A stretch of 64,000 nucleotides of DNA from NCBI GenBank assembly GCA_034420475.1, contig DAOULH010000034.1, positions 1 through 64,000 on the forward strand. Reading direction: 5' to 3'. The DNA is from Bin87 sp034420475. Its GTDB lineage: Bacteria; Chloroflexota; Dehalococcoidia; Lucifugimonadales; UBA3495. Positions 17,147 through 24,431 of the stretch are shown here, one piece after another; the first letter of the stretch is position 1, and every line of letters starts with the position of its first letter. The translations under genes were made by a program, and so were the position numbers. The notes beneath the pieces were generated by a model. The model searched no databases and was not told the origin of the DNA. It saw nothing but the letters and a program-made list of their open reading frames with translations.

Positions 17147-18334
17147 ATGCCCCCCTTCAGCTACATCGACCATCTCGAGTGCACCATCTGCGGCAACGAG
17201 TATCCCTACGATGGGCTCGCTACCGTCAGCGATTGCTGCGGCAAGGTTCTCTTCGTCCGGTATGACCTCCCCCGCCTGCGCCGCGAGGTGCAACGCTCGG
17301 TGTTCGACAGCCGACCGGCCAACATGTGGCGTTACAACGAGCTGCTCCCGGTGACTGACCCCGGGGAAGTCATCACCCTGGGCGAAGGCGGCACCCCGCT
17401 CCTGGATGCCACCACGCTGGCCCGCCAGGTAGGCGTCCGGCGGCTGCTCATCAAGGAGGAGGGCCTCAATCCCACCGGCACCTTCAAGGCCCGGGGCATC
17501 GCGGCGGCGGTATCCAAGGCCGTGGAGGTGGGAGCCCGCGGGTTCACCATGCCCTCGGCGGGCAACGCGGCCGGCGCGGCCGCCGCCTATTGCGCTCGCG
17601 CCGGCACCCCGGTCAAGGTCTTCATGCCCCAGGACGCGCCGTCGTCCAACAAGAAGGAGTCCATCGTCGCCGGCTCCGAACTGAACCTTGTGGACGGCCT
17701 GATCAGCGACGCCGGCCGCATCGCCGTTTCCGTCGCCGCCGAGCAGGGCCTGTTCGACCTGTCCACCCTCAAGGAACCGTGCCGCGCCGAGGGCAAGAAG
17801 ACCATGGGCCTGGAAATCGCCCACCAGCTGGGTTGGCGTATGCCCGACGCCATCGTGTACCCCACGGGCGGAGGCACCGGCATCATCGGGATGCACAAGG
17901 GATTCCAGGAACTGCTGGAACTGGGCTGGATCGAAGGCAAACTGCCCCGGTTCTACGCCGTCCAGGCCGACGGCTGCCAACCCATCGTCAAGGCCTGGAA
18001 CGACGGCGCCGACACCGCTGACCCGTGGCCCAACGCCACCACCAAGGCCGATGGCCTGCGGGTGCCCGGCCCCTTCGCCGACTACCTGATCCTGCAAGCG
18101 CTCCGGGAAACCGGCGGCGGCGCTCTCGCCGTCAGCGACGACGACATGATCGAGGCGATGTACACGCTGGCCGCCACCGAAGGAGTGATCGCCTGCCCCG
18201 AGGGCGCGGCGACGCTGGTGGGCCTGCAACGGCTCCTGGCCGACGGCAGCATCGGCGCCGACGAGGAAGTGGTGCTGCTGAACACCGGCTCGGGCTACAA
18301 GTACCTCGACCTGCTGCGGGGGCCGGGCGAATAG
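17147..18334 (+). CDS. thrC: threonine synthase
   Basis: A 395-residue fold-type II PLP enzyme. The N-terminus has a small zinc-ribbon-like segment (CTICGNEY, SDCCGKVL). The PLP lysine is in NPTGTFKARG (about residues 111-120); PSAGNAAGAAAAY and the Gly-rich PTGGGTGIIG phosphate loop follow. It converts O-phosphohomoserine to threonine, though a threonine dehydratase-like use cannot be excluded. The gene begins four bases after the NYN gene; no hom or thrB is nearby. Confidence 0.85.
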   Translation: MPPFSYIDHLECTICGNEYPYDGLATVSDCCGKVLFVRYDLPRLRREVQRSVFDSRPANMWRYNELLPVTDPGEVITLGEGGTPLLDATTLARQVGVRRLLIKEEGLNPTGTFKARGIAAAVSKAVEVGARGFTMPSAGNAAGAAAAYCARAGTPVKVFMPQDAPSSNKKESIVAGSELNLVDGLISDAGRIAVSVAAEQGLFDLSTLKEPCRAEGKKTMGLEIAHQLGWRMPDAIVYPTGGGTGIIGMHKGFQELLELGWIEGKLPRFYAVQADGCQPIVKAWNDGADTADPWPNATTKADGLRVPGPFADYLILQALRETGGGALAVSDDDMIEAMYTLAATEGVIACPEGAATLVGLQRLLADGSIGADEEVVLLNTGSGYKYLDLLRGPGE

Positions 18335-18373
18335 GCGCGGTGGGCAGAGCCGGGTTTCTCCGGTTATGGCAGC

Positions 18374-19387
18374 CTAAAGCAGCGGCATCTGGAACGCGCG
18401 GTCCGCTTGCGTGGCGTTCTTCCCCAGGTGAATGGCCGAGTAGCCCTGGCGGCGCAGGTGCTCTGCGAGATCCGGAAACCCGAACACGGTGTACACCTGC
18501 CTGGGGCGCACCGCGTCCACGTAAGCGACCAGGTCATTGAAATCGGCGTGATCGCTGTACGGCAGGCTGGCGTCACCCGGCCGGCCGCGCCCCCAGGGCT
18601 TGACGCCGGCTCCCGCCGCCCACCCGGTTAGCTCCAGGTAGCGGACGGGCCGACGTTCCGGCTTGATGCGGTGGACCGTTTCCCGTGATTTCTTGCCCGG
18701 CGGGAAGAGCAGCGCCTCGCCTTCCCGGAACTCCCCGTCACAAACGCGGTACTCGCCCGGAAATTCCACACCGGCTTCCTCGTATCTCTGCGCGATGTCG
18801 TACACGCTCTCTTCGCACGCCACGCGGAAACCGGCCGTCAGCAGGTGGTGCAACGCTTCCTGCGCCTTGCCCAGTCGCCAGCCCATCACCACGGGCAGGG
18901 CTCCCTGATCCAGCCATTGGGCCACCACGCGCATGGCGGTGCCTATCGCCTCATCCTGGGGCGGGAAAACGTAGTCGGGACGGCCGTAGGTGCTTTCGAT
19001 AACCAGCACGTCGCAGGGAACCTGCTGGTGCCCGTCGTTTATCGGCGACGGCTGAACCCTCAGATCACCCGTGTACAGCAGGCGCTCGCCGGTCGCCTTG
19101 CTCTCCACCAGCGTCTGGGCGGATCCCAGGCAGTGGCCGGCCGGATAGAGGGTGATGGCGCAATCCGGAAAGTCCAGCGTCTCGCCGAACTCCAGTTCCA
19201 CCGGATCGGCTCGGCTCAGGTAATCGCCCAGCAGCAGCCTGGTGCCCGGCGTCAGCACGGGGCGGCGATGTCTCGCCGTGTGATCGGAATGGGCGTGGGA
19301 GATGACCGAGGCATCCTGTTTGCGCAGGGCATCGAGCCACAGCCCCATCTCCGGGAGATACAACCCCCTGTCGAATACCACTTCCAA
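18374..19387 (-). CDS. MBL-fold RNA/DNA-processing exonuclease-like protein
   Basis: A 337-residue metallo-beta-lactamase-fold hydrolase of the mRNA 3'-end-processing/ligase-associated exonuclease type. The metal motif SHAHSDHTARH (HxHxDH) is at about residue 30, PAGHCLGSAQ at about 82 and YTGDLR at about 105; LPYSDHADFNDL is the late metal motif. The beta-CASP insert is reduced compared with RNase J. The start is a TTG at 19387 and is uncertain, as no clear ribosome site is seen. Confidence 0.8.
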   Translation of the reverse strand: MEVVFDRGLYLPEMGLWLDALRKQDASVISHAHSDHTARHRRPVLTPGTRLLLGDYLSRADPVELEFGETLDFPDCAITLYPAGHCLGSAQTLVESKATGERLLYTGDLRVQPSPINDGHQQVPCDVLVIESTYGRPDYVFPPQDEAIGTAMRVVAQWLDQGALPVVMGWRLGKAQEALHHLLTAGFRVACEESVYDIAQRYEEAGVEFPGEYRVCDGEFREGEALLFPPGKKSRETVHRIKPERRPVRYLELTGWAAGAGVKPWGRGRPGDASLPYSDHADFNDLVAYVDAVRPRQVYTVFGFPDLAEHLRRQGYSAIHLGKNATQADRAFQMPLL

Positions 19388-19509
19388 TCGAGCGCCCCGG
19401 CCGCCGGCTGCGGCGTCGCGGAGTATAGCATGGTACCCTTGAGAACAGCGGACGAGCCGCCAACGAAGCCGGCTGATTGCTCCTTGTGCCGGTGGTTCCC
19501 GGCGTGCGG

Positions 19510-19515
19510 TATAAT
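19510..19515 (+). promoter_or_regulatory. candidate -10 box of the peroxiredoxin gene
   Basis: A perfect TATAAT 70 bases upstream of the ATG. The nearest -35-like word (TTGTGC at 19484) gives a long 20-base spacer, so the promoter is only tentative. Confidence 0.35.
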
Positions 19516-19584
19516 CCTGGGCAACCCCGCCGGAGGGCCAGCCGTCGCCTGTCGCCCGCCCGGCAACAACTGAGGAGAAGCTAG

Positions 19585-20052
19585 ATGCCAGGTCAAATCG
19601 GCGACACCGCGCCGGACTTCACTCTCCCGTCCCCCAACGACGGAGACATTTCATTGAGCAACTACCGCGGCACCCATACCGTGGTTCTGTCCTTCCACGT
19701 CCTGGACTTCACCAGCGGTTGAACGGACCAGGCCACCTCCTTCCGCCGCTTCAACGCGCGGTTCCAGGAGTTGAATGCCCAGGTGCTGGGCATCAGTTGT
19801 GACCACGTAGCCGCTCACCGGGCCTGGACCACCACCATGGGCGGGCTGCCCTATCCCGAACTGTCTGACTGGCATCCCAAAGGCCAGGTGACCACCGCAT
19901 ACGACCTCTGGAACGACGAGCGTGGCGCCGGAACCCGCGCCGTGATCATCGTCGACCCGCAAGGCGTCATCCGGTATCGGGAGACCTACCAGCCGGGCAC
20001 CCTGCCCGATCCGGAGGACATCCTCCAGGCCGTGTCCGACATCAACGGCTAA
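19585..20052 (+). CDS. selenocysteine-containing peroxiredoxin (in-frame TGA at 19720)
   Basis: A 155-residue AhpC/TSA-type peroxiredoxin if the TGA at codon 46 (19720-19722) is read as selenocysteine. The frame is open and conserved on both sides: IGDTAPDFTLPSP and VVLSFHVLDFTSG before it, TDQATSFRRFNARFQEL, VLGISCDHV and AVIIVDPQGVIRYRETY after it. The TGA stands exactly where peroxiredoxins carry the peroxidatic cysteine (DFTxxC). Cys72 may be its partner. GAGGAG lies seven bases before the ATG. A stem-loop with bacterial SECIS-like spacing follows the TGA. The alternative, a nonsense mutation or error, would have to hit the one codon for the catalytic residue. Confidence 0.85.
19720..19770 (+). 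promoter_or_regulatory. candidate bacterial SECIS hairpin
   Basis: Directly after the TGA, CTCCT (19737-19741) pairs with AGGAG (19766-19770). Above it, CCGC (19743-19746) and GC pair with GC and GCGG (19756-19761) around a TTCAAC loop at 19750-19755, with one bulged C. The loop begins 27 bases after the TGA, within the usual 16-37 range. The loop lacks the G found early in the E. coli type, so the element is plausible rather than proven. Confidence 0.5.
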
Positions 20053-20056
20053 AGCA

Positions 20057-20090
20057 ATTGGGGCGGGTTGCAGAACCCGCCCCAATCTTT
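20057..20090. terminator. hairpin terminator between convergent genes
   Basis: ATTGGGGCGGGTT and AACCCGCCCCAAT form a perfect 13-bp stem with a GCAG loop, followed by CTTT. It lies five bases after the peroxiredoxin stop and can serve the convergent greA gene too. Confidence 0.75.
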
Positions 20091-20114
20091 GCCTGGTTCA
20101 AATTCCGGTGGACG

Positions 20115-20933
20115 TTATCCGCCGATGCCCTCGATCCGGTACTCCACTGCGCCCCGGGGCGTCGTAATCGTCACTTCTTCGCCGGCGCTCCGTCCCATCA
20201 GCGCCTGCCCGATGGGCGACACCGTCGAGATCTTCCCCGCCGAAACGTCCGCCTCGCGCACGTCCACCAGCGTGAACACGCGCTCCTGCTGCGATGCCAC
20301 CTCGTGCAGCGTGACCCGGGAGCCGATGCTGACCCGTTCCGTGTCGGCGTTCGCGGCGTCCACAATTTCCACGTTGGCCAGGTCGTTCTCCAGTTGCCGT
20401 ATGCGTCGCTCCGTCAGCTGCTGCTGTTCACGGGCCGCATCCAGCGGGGCGTTCTCCCGCACGTCGCCGTCGCTCCGGGCCAGTCGGATCGCCTCACGAA
20501 TCTGGGGGACTTCTTCCCGCAGACGCTGCAATTCGGCCTGCAACTCGGTATGACGCTCCTGGCTGAGCCGCGCGCTCGGCGTCCCCGCCGCCCGGGATCC
20601 GGCCTCTCCCGCGGCGAACCGCCGCCGGTTCCGGCGGGGGGCCGCTGCGTAGCGCGCCAGGCTGATCTCGGTCCAGCCGCGCTTGTTGGCGAACGTCAGG
20701 AACTTCTTTACCGGATCAAGCCTCGACGCCGGGTCTTCCACGTTCTCCGTGGTCCACTTGGCGTATTCGCCAACCTCAATAGCATGAAGCGTTGCGAGCT
20801 CTTTGTCTTTCCCTATCCGGGCCTGAAAACGCAACAATTCCTGCTGGCCCTGCATTGCCTGCTTGCTATCTTTTAGGTGTTCTACAAACCTACTGATCGC
20901 TTCCGAAATCGAGAGGTGCTGGTCGTTGGTCAA
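20115..20933 (-). CDS. greA: GreA-type transcription elongation factor with recombinase-like N-terminal extension
   Basis: A 272-residue protein counted from the TTG at 20933, which has GGAGG nine bases upstream. Residues about 115-270 are GreA: LSQERHTELQAELQRLREE, the coiled-coil tip GDVRENAPLDAAREQQ, and the C-terminal FKBP-like domain (VTLHEV, ISTVSPIGQALMGRSAGEEVTI). Residues about 5-90 (ISEAISRFVEHL, LLRFQARIG, VGEYAKW, LDPVKKFLTFANKRGW) look like the core-binding domain of tyrosine recombinases without a catalytic domain. Normal GreA has about 158 residues. Similar extended GreA proteins occur, as I recall, in Dehalococcoidia. Confidence 0.85.
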   Translation of the reverse strand: MTNDQHLSISEAISRFVEHLKDSKQAMQGQQELLRFQARIGKDKELATLHAIEVGEYAKWTTENVEDPASRLDPVKKFLTFANKRGWTEISLARYAAAPRRNRRRFAAGEAGSRAAGTPSARLSQERHTELQAELQRLREEVPQIREAIRLARSDGDVRENAPLDAAREQQQLTERRIRQLENDLANVEIVDAANADTERVSIGSRVTLHEVASQQERVFTLVDVREADVSAGKISTVSPIGQALMGRSAGEEVTITTPRGAVEYRIEGIGG

Positions 20934-21138
20934 CTGTTTATCCCTCCGGTTTTGGCGCAGGCTCAGGCTGCAAACTCGTCTCAATATAGCATTTTGGCCG
21001 GCGGTAGGGCAAACGCGATGATCTCCCCCGAATCATGCTACCGATTGTCCAAGCGCCATCGCGCTCGTATGATGGTACAAAATGCGCCAGTCGGCCGCTC
21101 TTACCAACGCCGTCAGCGCTGCATCGCAGGTGCCCTTT

Positions 21139-21741
21139 ATGACAACACCATCTCTCATCACCATCCCGGCGCGGCGCGGCAAGGCCGCCTTCCTGGAACA
21201 GGGCCAAAGCGTGCGGGTCATCAACACCCACGGCCAGCAGGTCGTCGACACCTGGGCCTTCTCCCGCCATGACCCAACGGAGTTCATGTCCATGGAGCAC
21301 TCCCGCACCGCCATCGCCCGGATCATGGCGCAGGTCGGCCAGTCCATGGTCACCAACCGGCGCCGTCCGATCCTGACGCTGGTAGAAGACACGTCGGGCG
21401 GGATACACGACACGCTGATAGCAGCGTGTGACCGGTATCGCTACGAACTGCTGGGCTGCGAGGACTACCACGACAACTGCACCGACAACCTGGCCGCAGC
21501 TCTCGCGGAGCTTGGGCTGACTCCGCCGGAAACCCCCAGCCCGTGGAACCTGTTCATGAACATCCCGGTGGGCGCTGACGGCACGGTCAGCTTCGAACCA
21601 CCGGTCTCCGGGCCGGGGAACCACCTGACCCTGCGCGCCGAAATGGACTGCATCATCGCGTTCTCAGCCTGTCCCCAGGACATAGTGCCCATCAACGGCG
21701 TCGACTGCGTTCCCACCGAGGCGCACTTCCAGATCATCTAG
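21139..21741 (+). CDS. DUF1989 (urea carboxylase-associated) family protein
   Basis: A 200-residue protein counted from the ATG at 21139 (MTTPSLITIPARRGKAA); the longer frame to 21082 adds 19 residues with no family similarity. DUF1989 features are GQQVVDTWAFSR, FMSMEHSRTA, LLGCEDYHDNCTDNL and the C-terminal MDCIIAFSACPQDIVPING. Members accompany urea/guanidine-degrading enzymes as UAAP proteins, but none of those genes is adjacent here. The conserved His and Cys residues suggest metal or small-molecule binding. Confidence 0.75.
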   Translation: MTTPSLITIPARRGKAAFLEQGQSVRVINTHGQQVVDTWAFSRHDPTEFMSMEHSRTAIARIMAQVGQSMVTNRRRPILTLVEDTSGGIHDTLIAACDRYRYELLGCEDYHDNCTDNLAAALAELGLTPPETPSPWNLFMNIPVGADGTVSFEPPVSGPGNHLTLRAEMDCIIAFSACPQDIVPINGVDCVPTEAHFQII

Positions 21742-21781
21742 CCGAGAGGAAGGTTCAGGGAATCGTCCTTCCTGCGAAAGA

Positions 21782-21871
21782 ACGTCATCCGTACTTGATA
21801 CGGGGCCGGAATTCAGAACATTCCGAACACGGCGATCTTCCGGATTCCCGCTTCCGCGGGAATGACGGAGT
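21782..21871. repeat. dispersed repeat with GTCATTCC-type hairpin
   Basis: Contains ATTCCCGC-TTCC-GCGGGAAT (perfect 8-bp hairpin at 21844-21863) followed by GACGG, and an imperfect inverse ACGTCATCC at the left end. It is related in words to the smaller hairpin at 63601-63630. The 240-base gap here holds no gene. Confidence 0.5.
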
Positions 21872-21980
21872 AACTTGGAATGCCCCGCCGGTGAATTGAT
21901 GACAACGCCCCGTGCCGCCGCCCGACGGCCCTATGCTATGCTACCGGCACTGAACTCCAGAACACACGGAGGCCGTTGCC

Positions 21981-22946
21981 ATGAAAGCCATGCAGATTAC
22001 CGAATACGGCGGACCCGAGGTAATGAAATACGTCGACCTGCCGGATCCCAGCCCGGGCCCGGAGCAGGCCGTGGTGGACATCCAGGCCGTTGGCGTGAAC
22101 TTCACCGACATCTACAGCCGCATGGGCGTCAATCCTCCCGGCCTTCCCTGGGTGGCCGGGGTTGAAGGAGCCGGCGTGGTTCGAGAGGTCGGCCCCGGAG
22201 TCACCAACGTCGCCGCCGGCGATACCGTCGCGTATTGCAGTCACCCCGGTTCCTACGCCGAGCAGGCCCTGGTCCCTGCGTGGCGCCTGATCAAGATGCC
22301 CGAGGGGCTGTCGGCTCGAGACGGCGCGGCCGCCATGCTCCAGGGAATGACCGCCCACTACCTGTGCTACGACACTTATCGAGTCCAGCCCGGCGACCGC
22401 GTGCTGGTCCATTCCGGGGCCGGCGGGGTCGGCCTGCTGCTCATCCAGATGTGCAAGGCTCTCGGCGCCTACGTTTACTCCACCGTGTCCACCGAGGCCA
22501 AGGCGGAGCTGGCCCGGGGAGCCGGGGCGGACCAAGTAATCCTGTACACCCAGCAGGATTTCGCTGCGGAAATCGCCGCTGCCACCGACGGCGCCGGGCT
22601 CCAGGCGGTGTACGACGCGGTTGGGAAGGACACCTTCGACCGCAGCATCGCCTGCCTCGCGCCGCGGGGCTACATGGTGCTCTACGGGCAGGCCAGCGGC
22701 CCCGTCGAAGCCATGGACCCGCGTATCCTGGGCAACGGCTCCAAGTTCCTGACCCGGCCCGGCCTGGGAGACTACACCTCCAACCGGGAGGAGCTGGAAA
22801 AGCGGGCTGGCGCCGTGCTCGGATGGGTCCAGTCCGGCGAGCTCAACCTGCGGGTGGAGCACCTCTTCCCACTGTCCGAAGCCCCGGAGGCTCACCGCCA
22901 ACTGGCCGGCCGCGCCACCACCGGTAAGATCATCCTCACCCCGTAG
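21981..22946 (+). CDS. NADPH:quinone oxidoreductase (zinc-free MDR family)
   Basis: A 321-residue medium-chain dehydrogenase/reductase. MKAMQITEYGGPEVM is the typical opening of quinone oxidoreductases. GVNFTDIYSRMG and WVAGVEGAGVV are the substrate-domain motifs, and VLVHSGAGGVGLLLIQMCKALGA is the NADPH-binding site. The zinc-ligand Cys and structural zinc loop of alcohol dehydrogenases are absent. It reduces quinones or enones with NADPH in the cytoplasm. The short spacer to the SprT-like gene suggests co-transcription. Confidence 0.88.
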   Translation: MKAMQITEYGGPEVMKYVDLPDPSPGPEQAVVDIQAVGVNFTDIYSRMGVNPPGLPWVAGVEGAGVVREVGPGVTNVAAGDTVAYCSHPGSYAEQALVPAWRLIKMPEGLSARDGAAAMLQGMTAHYLCYDTYRVQPGDRVLVHSGAGGVGLLLIQMCKALGAYVYSTVSTEAKAELARGAGADQVILYTQQDFAAEIAAATDGAGLQAVYDAVGKDTFDRSIACLAPRGYMVLYGQASGPVEAMDPRILGNGSKFLTRPGLGDYTSNREELEKRAGAVLGWVQSGELNLRVEHLFPLSEAPEAHRQLAGRATTGKIILTP

Positions 22947-22985
22947 CCGTTGCTCTCTGCCGTCCCGGGTACAGCACACTCAACG

Positions 22986-23462
22986 ATGCTACCCACGCAG
23001 TCACCGTCATCGTGGCCCGCTCCTAAAGGCGTTCTGCTGAGCGACCTGGAGTGGGTCCAGGACGTTGCCGACAAGTATTGCCTGGACGGCCTGGAGATTC
23101 CGGCCGGATCGGTGGTGCTGGAGCGGATTTCCGCCACCGGCGGCCGGTGTTTCTGCTACCCCGACGGCTCCTGGCTCATCGGGCTGTCCCATCCCCGGCT
23201 GCAACGCGCCGGGCGCCGGGGCATCGAGGGCATTCTGGCGCACGAACTGCTGCACGCCTGGCTTTGGTCCCGTCACCGTTACCAGGGCCATGGCGCGGTT
23301 TTCGAGGGGCACGCCTCGGCTCGCGGCATTCCGCGATGGTGCTCAGCGTTCGGTGAGGTGCGCCGCCAGGGCCCCCAACAATTGGCGCTGTTCGACACCT
23401 GGCCGCCGGCGCCGCTGCCGGGCGCATCATCTCCTACCCGGTTTTCGACGCGCGGGGCCTGA
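22986..23462 (+). CDS. SprT-like zinc metalloprotease domain protein
   Basis: A 158-residue protein counted from the ATG at 22986; a TTG at 22950 would lengthen it by 12 residues. The metal motif is LAHELLHAWLWSRH (HExxH, about residues 85-95), followed by GHGAVFEGHASARGI with further His candidates. The arrangement fits SprT-like proteases, although the C-terminal zinc ribbon of full SprT is absent. It follows the quinone oxidoreductase by 39 bases. The last 20 residues are low-complexity. Confidence 0.6.
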   Translation: MLPTQSPSSWPAPKGVLLSDLEWVQDVADKYCLDGLEIPAGSVVLERISATGGRCFCYPDGSWLIGLSHPRLQRAGRRGIEGILAHELLHAWLWSRHRYQGHGAVFEGHASARGIPRWCSAFGEVRRQGPQQLALFDTWPPAPLPGASSPTRFSTRGA

Positions 23463-23557
23463 CACATAGGCCACTGATTCTAATTCAAGCGTTGTCGCGC
23501 CTCAAACCGTACCTTTTTGCGAGTTTTTGCGAAATTTGCTCAAAAATGGCCTCAGAT

Positions 23558-23586
23558 TTGACATCGGGCACCAGTGCGGCTAAACT
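23558..23586 (+). promoter_or_regulatory. sigma-70-type promoter of the panD leader
   Basis: TTGACA (perfect -35, 23558-23563) and TAAACT (-10, four of six matches, 23581-23586) are separated by 17 bases. Transcription would start near 23592, about 450 bases before the panD start codon, just ahead of the structured region. The 70 bases upstream are AT-rich. Confidence 0.6.
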
Positions 23587-23591
23587 GCGGG

Positions 23592-24041
23592 CAGTTAAAC
23601 GCAGGTCTGCACAACCATCAACCTGCCCTTAAACAAGGAGGCCATATGAGTGCAGCCGCGCTTTCAGCGCACCGACAATCGTCGGAACCGGACTCTATGC
23701 GGTCCCGTGATATGCGGGACCAGTGCAACGGCACTCTGCTTTTGGGATGCGGCCGCCCAAGCACGGATGACACCATCCGCGGGCGGGCCAAACACCAGCT
23801 GCCCTGCGAGCCTTAGCTGCTCGCAGCCTGAAACGGGCGGCGGAAGTAGCGCTCCGCCACACGCCCTCCCCACTCGGGTTTTCGCCGCAACGCCGACTGA
23901 TGGCTGGCGCGTAACCGAACGTGTCCATCCGCACTTGGGGCATTCGTGCCTCCACCCGGCCGCGACGGCAAACTGGGCCGAAATCAGGCCAAAAATCCAC
24001 CATTGCCAACAAAGCTTGGCCATCAAAGACGAGGAGCAAAT
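23592..24041 (+). ncRNA. long structured leader RNA or independent ncRNA upstream of panD
   Basis: No convincing gene covers these 450 bases, but strong hairpins follow one another: GGGCAG/CTGCCC (23589-23628), GCGC hairpin (23658-23670), CCGAC-AATC-GTCGG (23672-23685), GGTCCCG/CGGGACC (23701-23721), GGCCGCCC/GGGCGGGCC (one bulged G) enclosing CGGATG-ACAC-CATCCG (23751-23789), CTGCGAGC/GCTCGCAG (23804-23826), GGCGG/CCGCC (23839-23858), a TTCG-capped stem (23937-23952), GGCC/GGCC (23976-23990) and GCCAA/TTGGC (24005-24020). I cannot match it to tmRNA, RNase P or SRP RNA. It may be a riboswitch-like leader; the Rfam pan motif found upstream of pantothenate genes is one candidate to test. Confidence 0.5.
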
Positions 24042-24431
24042 ATGAGAGAAGTCCTTAGGTCCAAAATCCATCGCTGTTGGGTGACCAGTTCCAACCTGGG
24101 GTACGTGGGCAGCATCCTCATCGACCGTGATCTCATGGAGCAGACGGACATCGTCGCCTTCGAGAAGGTCCAGGTGCTGAATATCAACAACGGCGCCCGC
24201 TGGGAAACCTACGCCCTGCCGGCTGAGCGCGGCAGCGGCACCATCGCCGTTCAAGGCGCCGCCGCCCGGCTGTGCCAGGAGCGCGACTGCCTCATCATCC
24301 TCGCTTTTGAGGTCACCGACGAGCCTGTGGATCCCCGCATGGTGTTGGTCGACGAGAACAACAAATTCCTGGAGTGGATCGAAGGTTCAATGTATGCCGA
24401 ACCCCAGCCCGAGCCCGTCGCGCTTTTCTGA
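24042..24431 (+). CDS. panD: aspartate 1-decarboxylase
   Basis: A 129-residue pyruvoyl enzyme that makes beta-alanine from L-aspartate. MREVLRSKIHRCWVT is the standard opening; self-cleavage is expected at the Gly-Ser of YVGSI (residues 22-26), which creates the pyruvoyl group. NINNGARWETYALP and GAAARLCQ are further family signatures. GAGGAG lies six bases before the ATG. Beta-alanine normally feeds pantothenate synthesis, but no panB or panC is nearby. Instead the gene overlaps the first of three methyltransferase genes by 38 bases, so its product may serve them. Confidence 0.93.
   Translation: MREVLRSKIHRCWVTSSNLGYVGSILIDRDLMEQTDIVAFEKVQVLNINNGARWETYALPAERGSGTIAVQGAAARLCQERDCLIILAFEVTDEPVDPRMVLVDENNKFLEWIEGSMYAEPQPEPVALF

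Noticed and set aside
19585..20052. Ordinary nonsense pseudogene
   Set aside because: The only interruption is TGA at the catalytic position, with an intact downstream frame and a following hairpin; random decay would rarely hit precisely there.
20090..20115. tRNA-like T-loop word GGTTCAAATTCC (also near 59370)
   Set aside because: No acceptor, D or anticodon arms at the right distances; the word is isolated.
20115..20933. Phage or integron recombinase
   Set aside because: Only the DNA-binding-like domain is present; no catalytic Arg-His-Arg-Tyr domain, and the rest is GreA.
23646..23816. 56-codon ORF with an excellent AAGGAGG site, inside the structured panD leader
   Set aside because: The encoded sequence is of unusual composition and the same DNA forms several perfect hairpins, which speaks for RNA. 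A leader peptide cannot be excluded, but I did not list it as a gene.
23640..24010. tmRNA, RNase P RNA or SRP RNA
   Set aside because: No TTCGA-type T arm and no paired CCA end, no GAGGAAAGTCC, no GGAAGGAAGCAG-like domain; one frame contains ALRALAA but is followed by CGC, not a stop.
24394..24431. Overlap of panD and methyltransferase 1 as a frameshifted fusion
   Set aside because: panD has its normal length and C-terminus, and the methyltransferase has a complete family start in another frame; coupling is the simpler reading.
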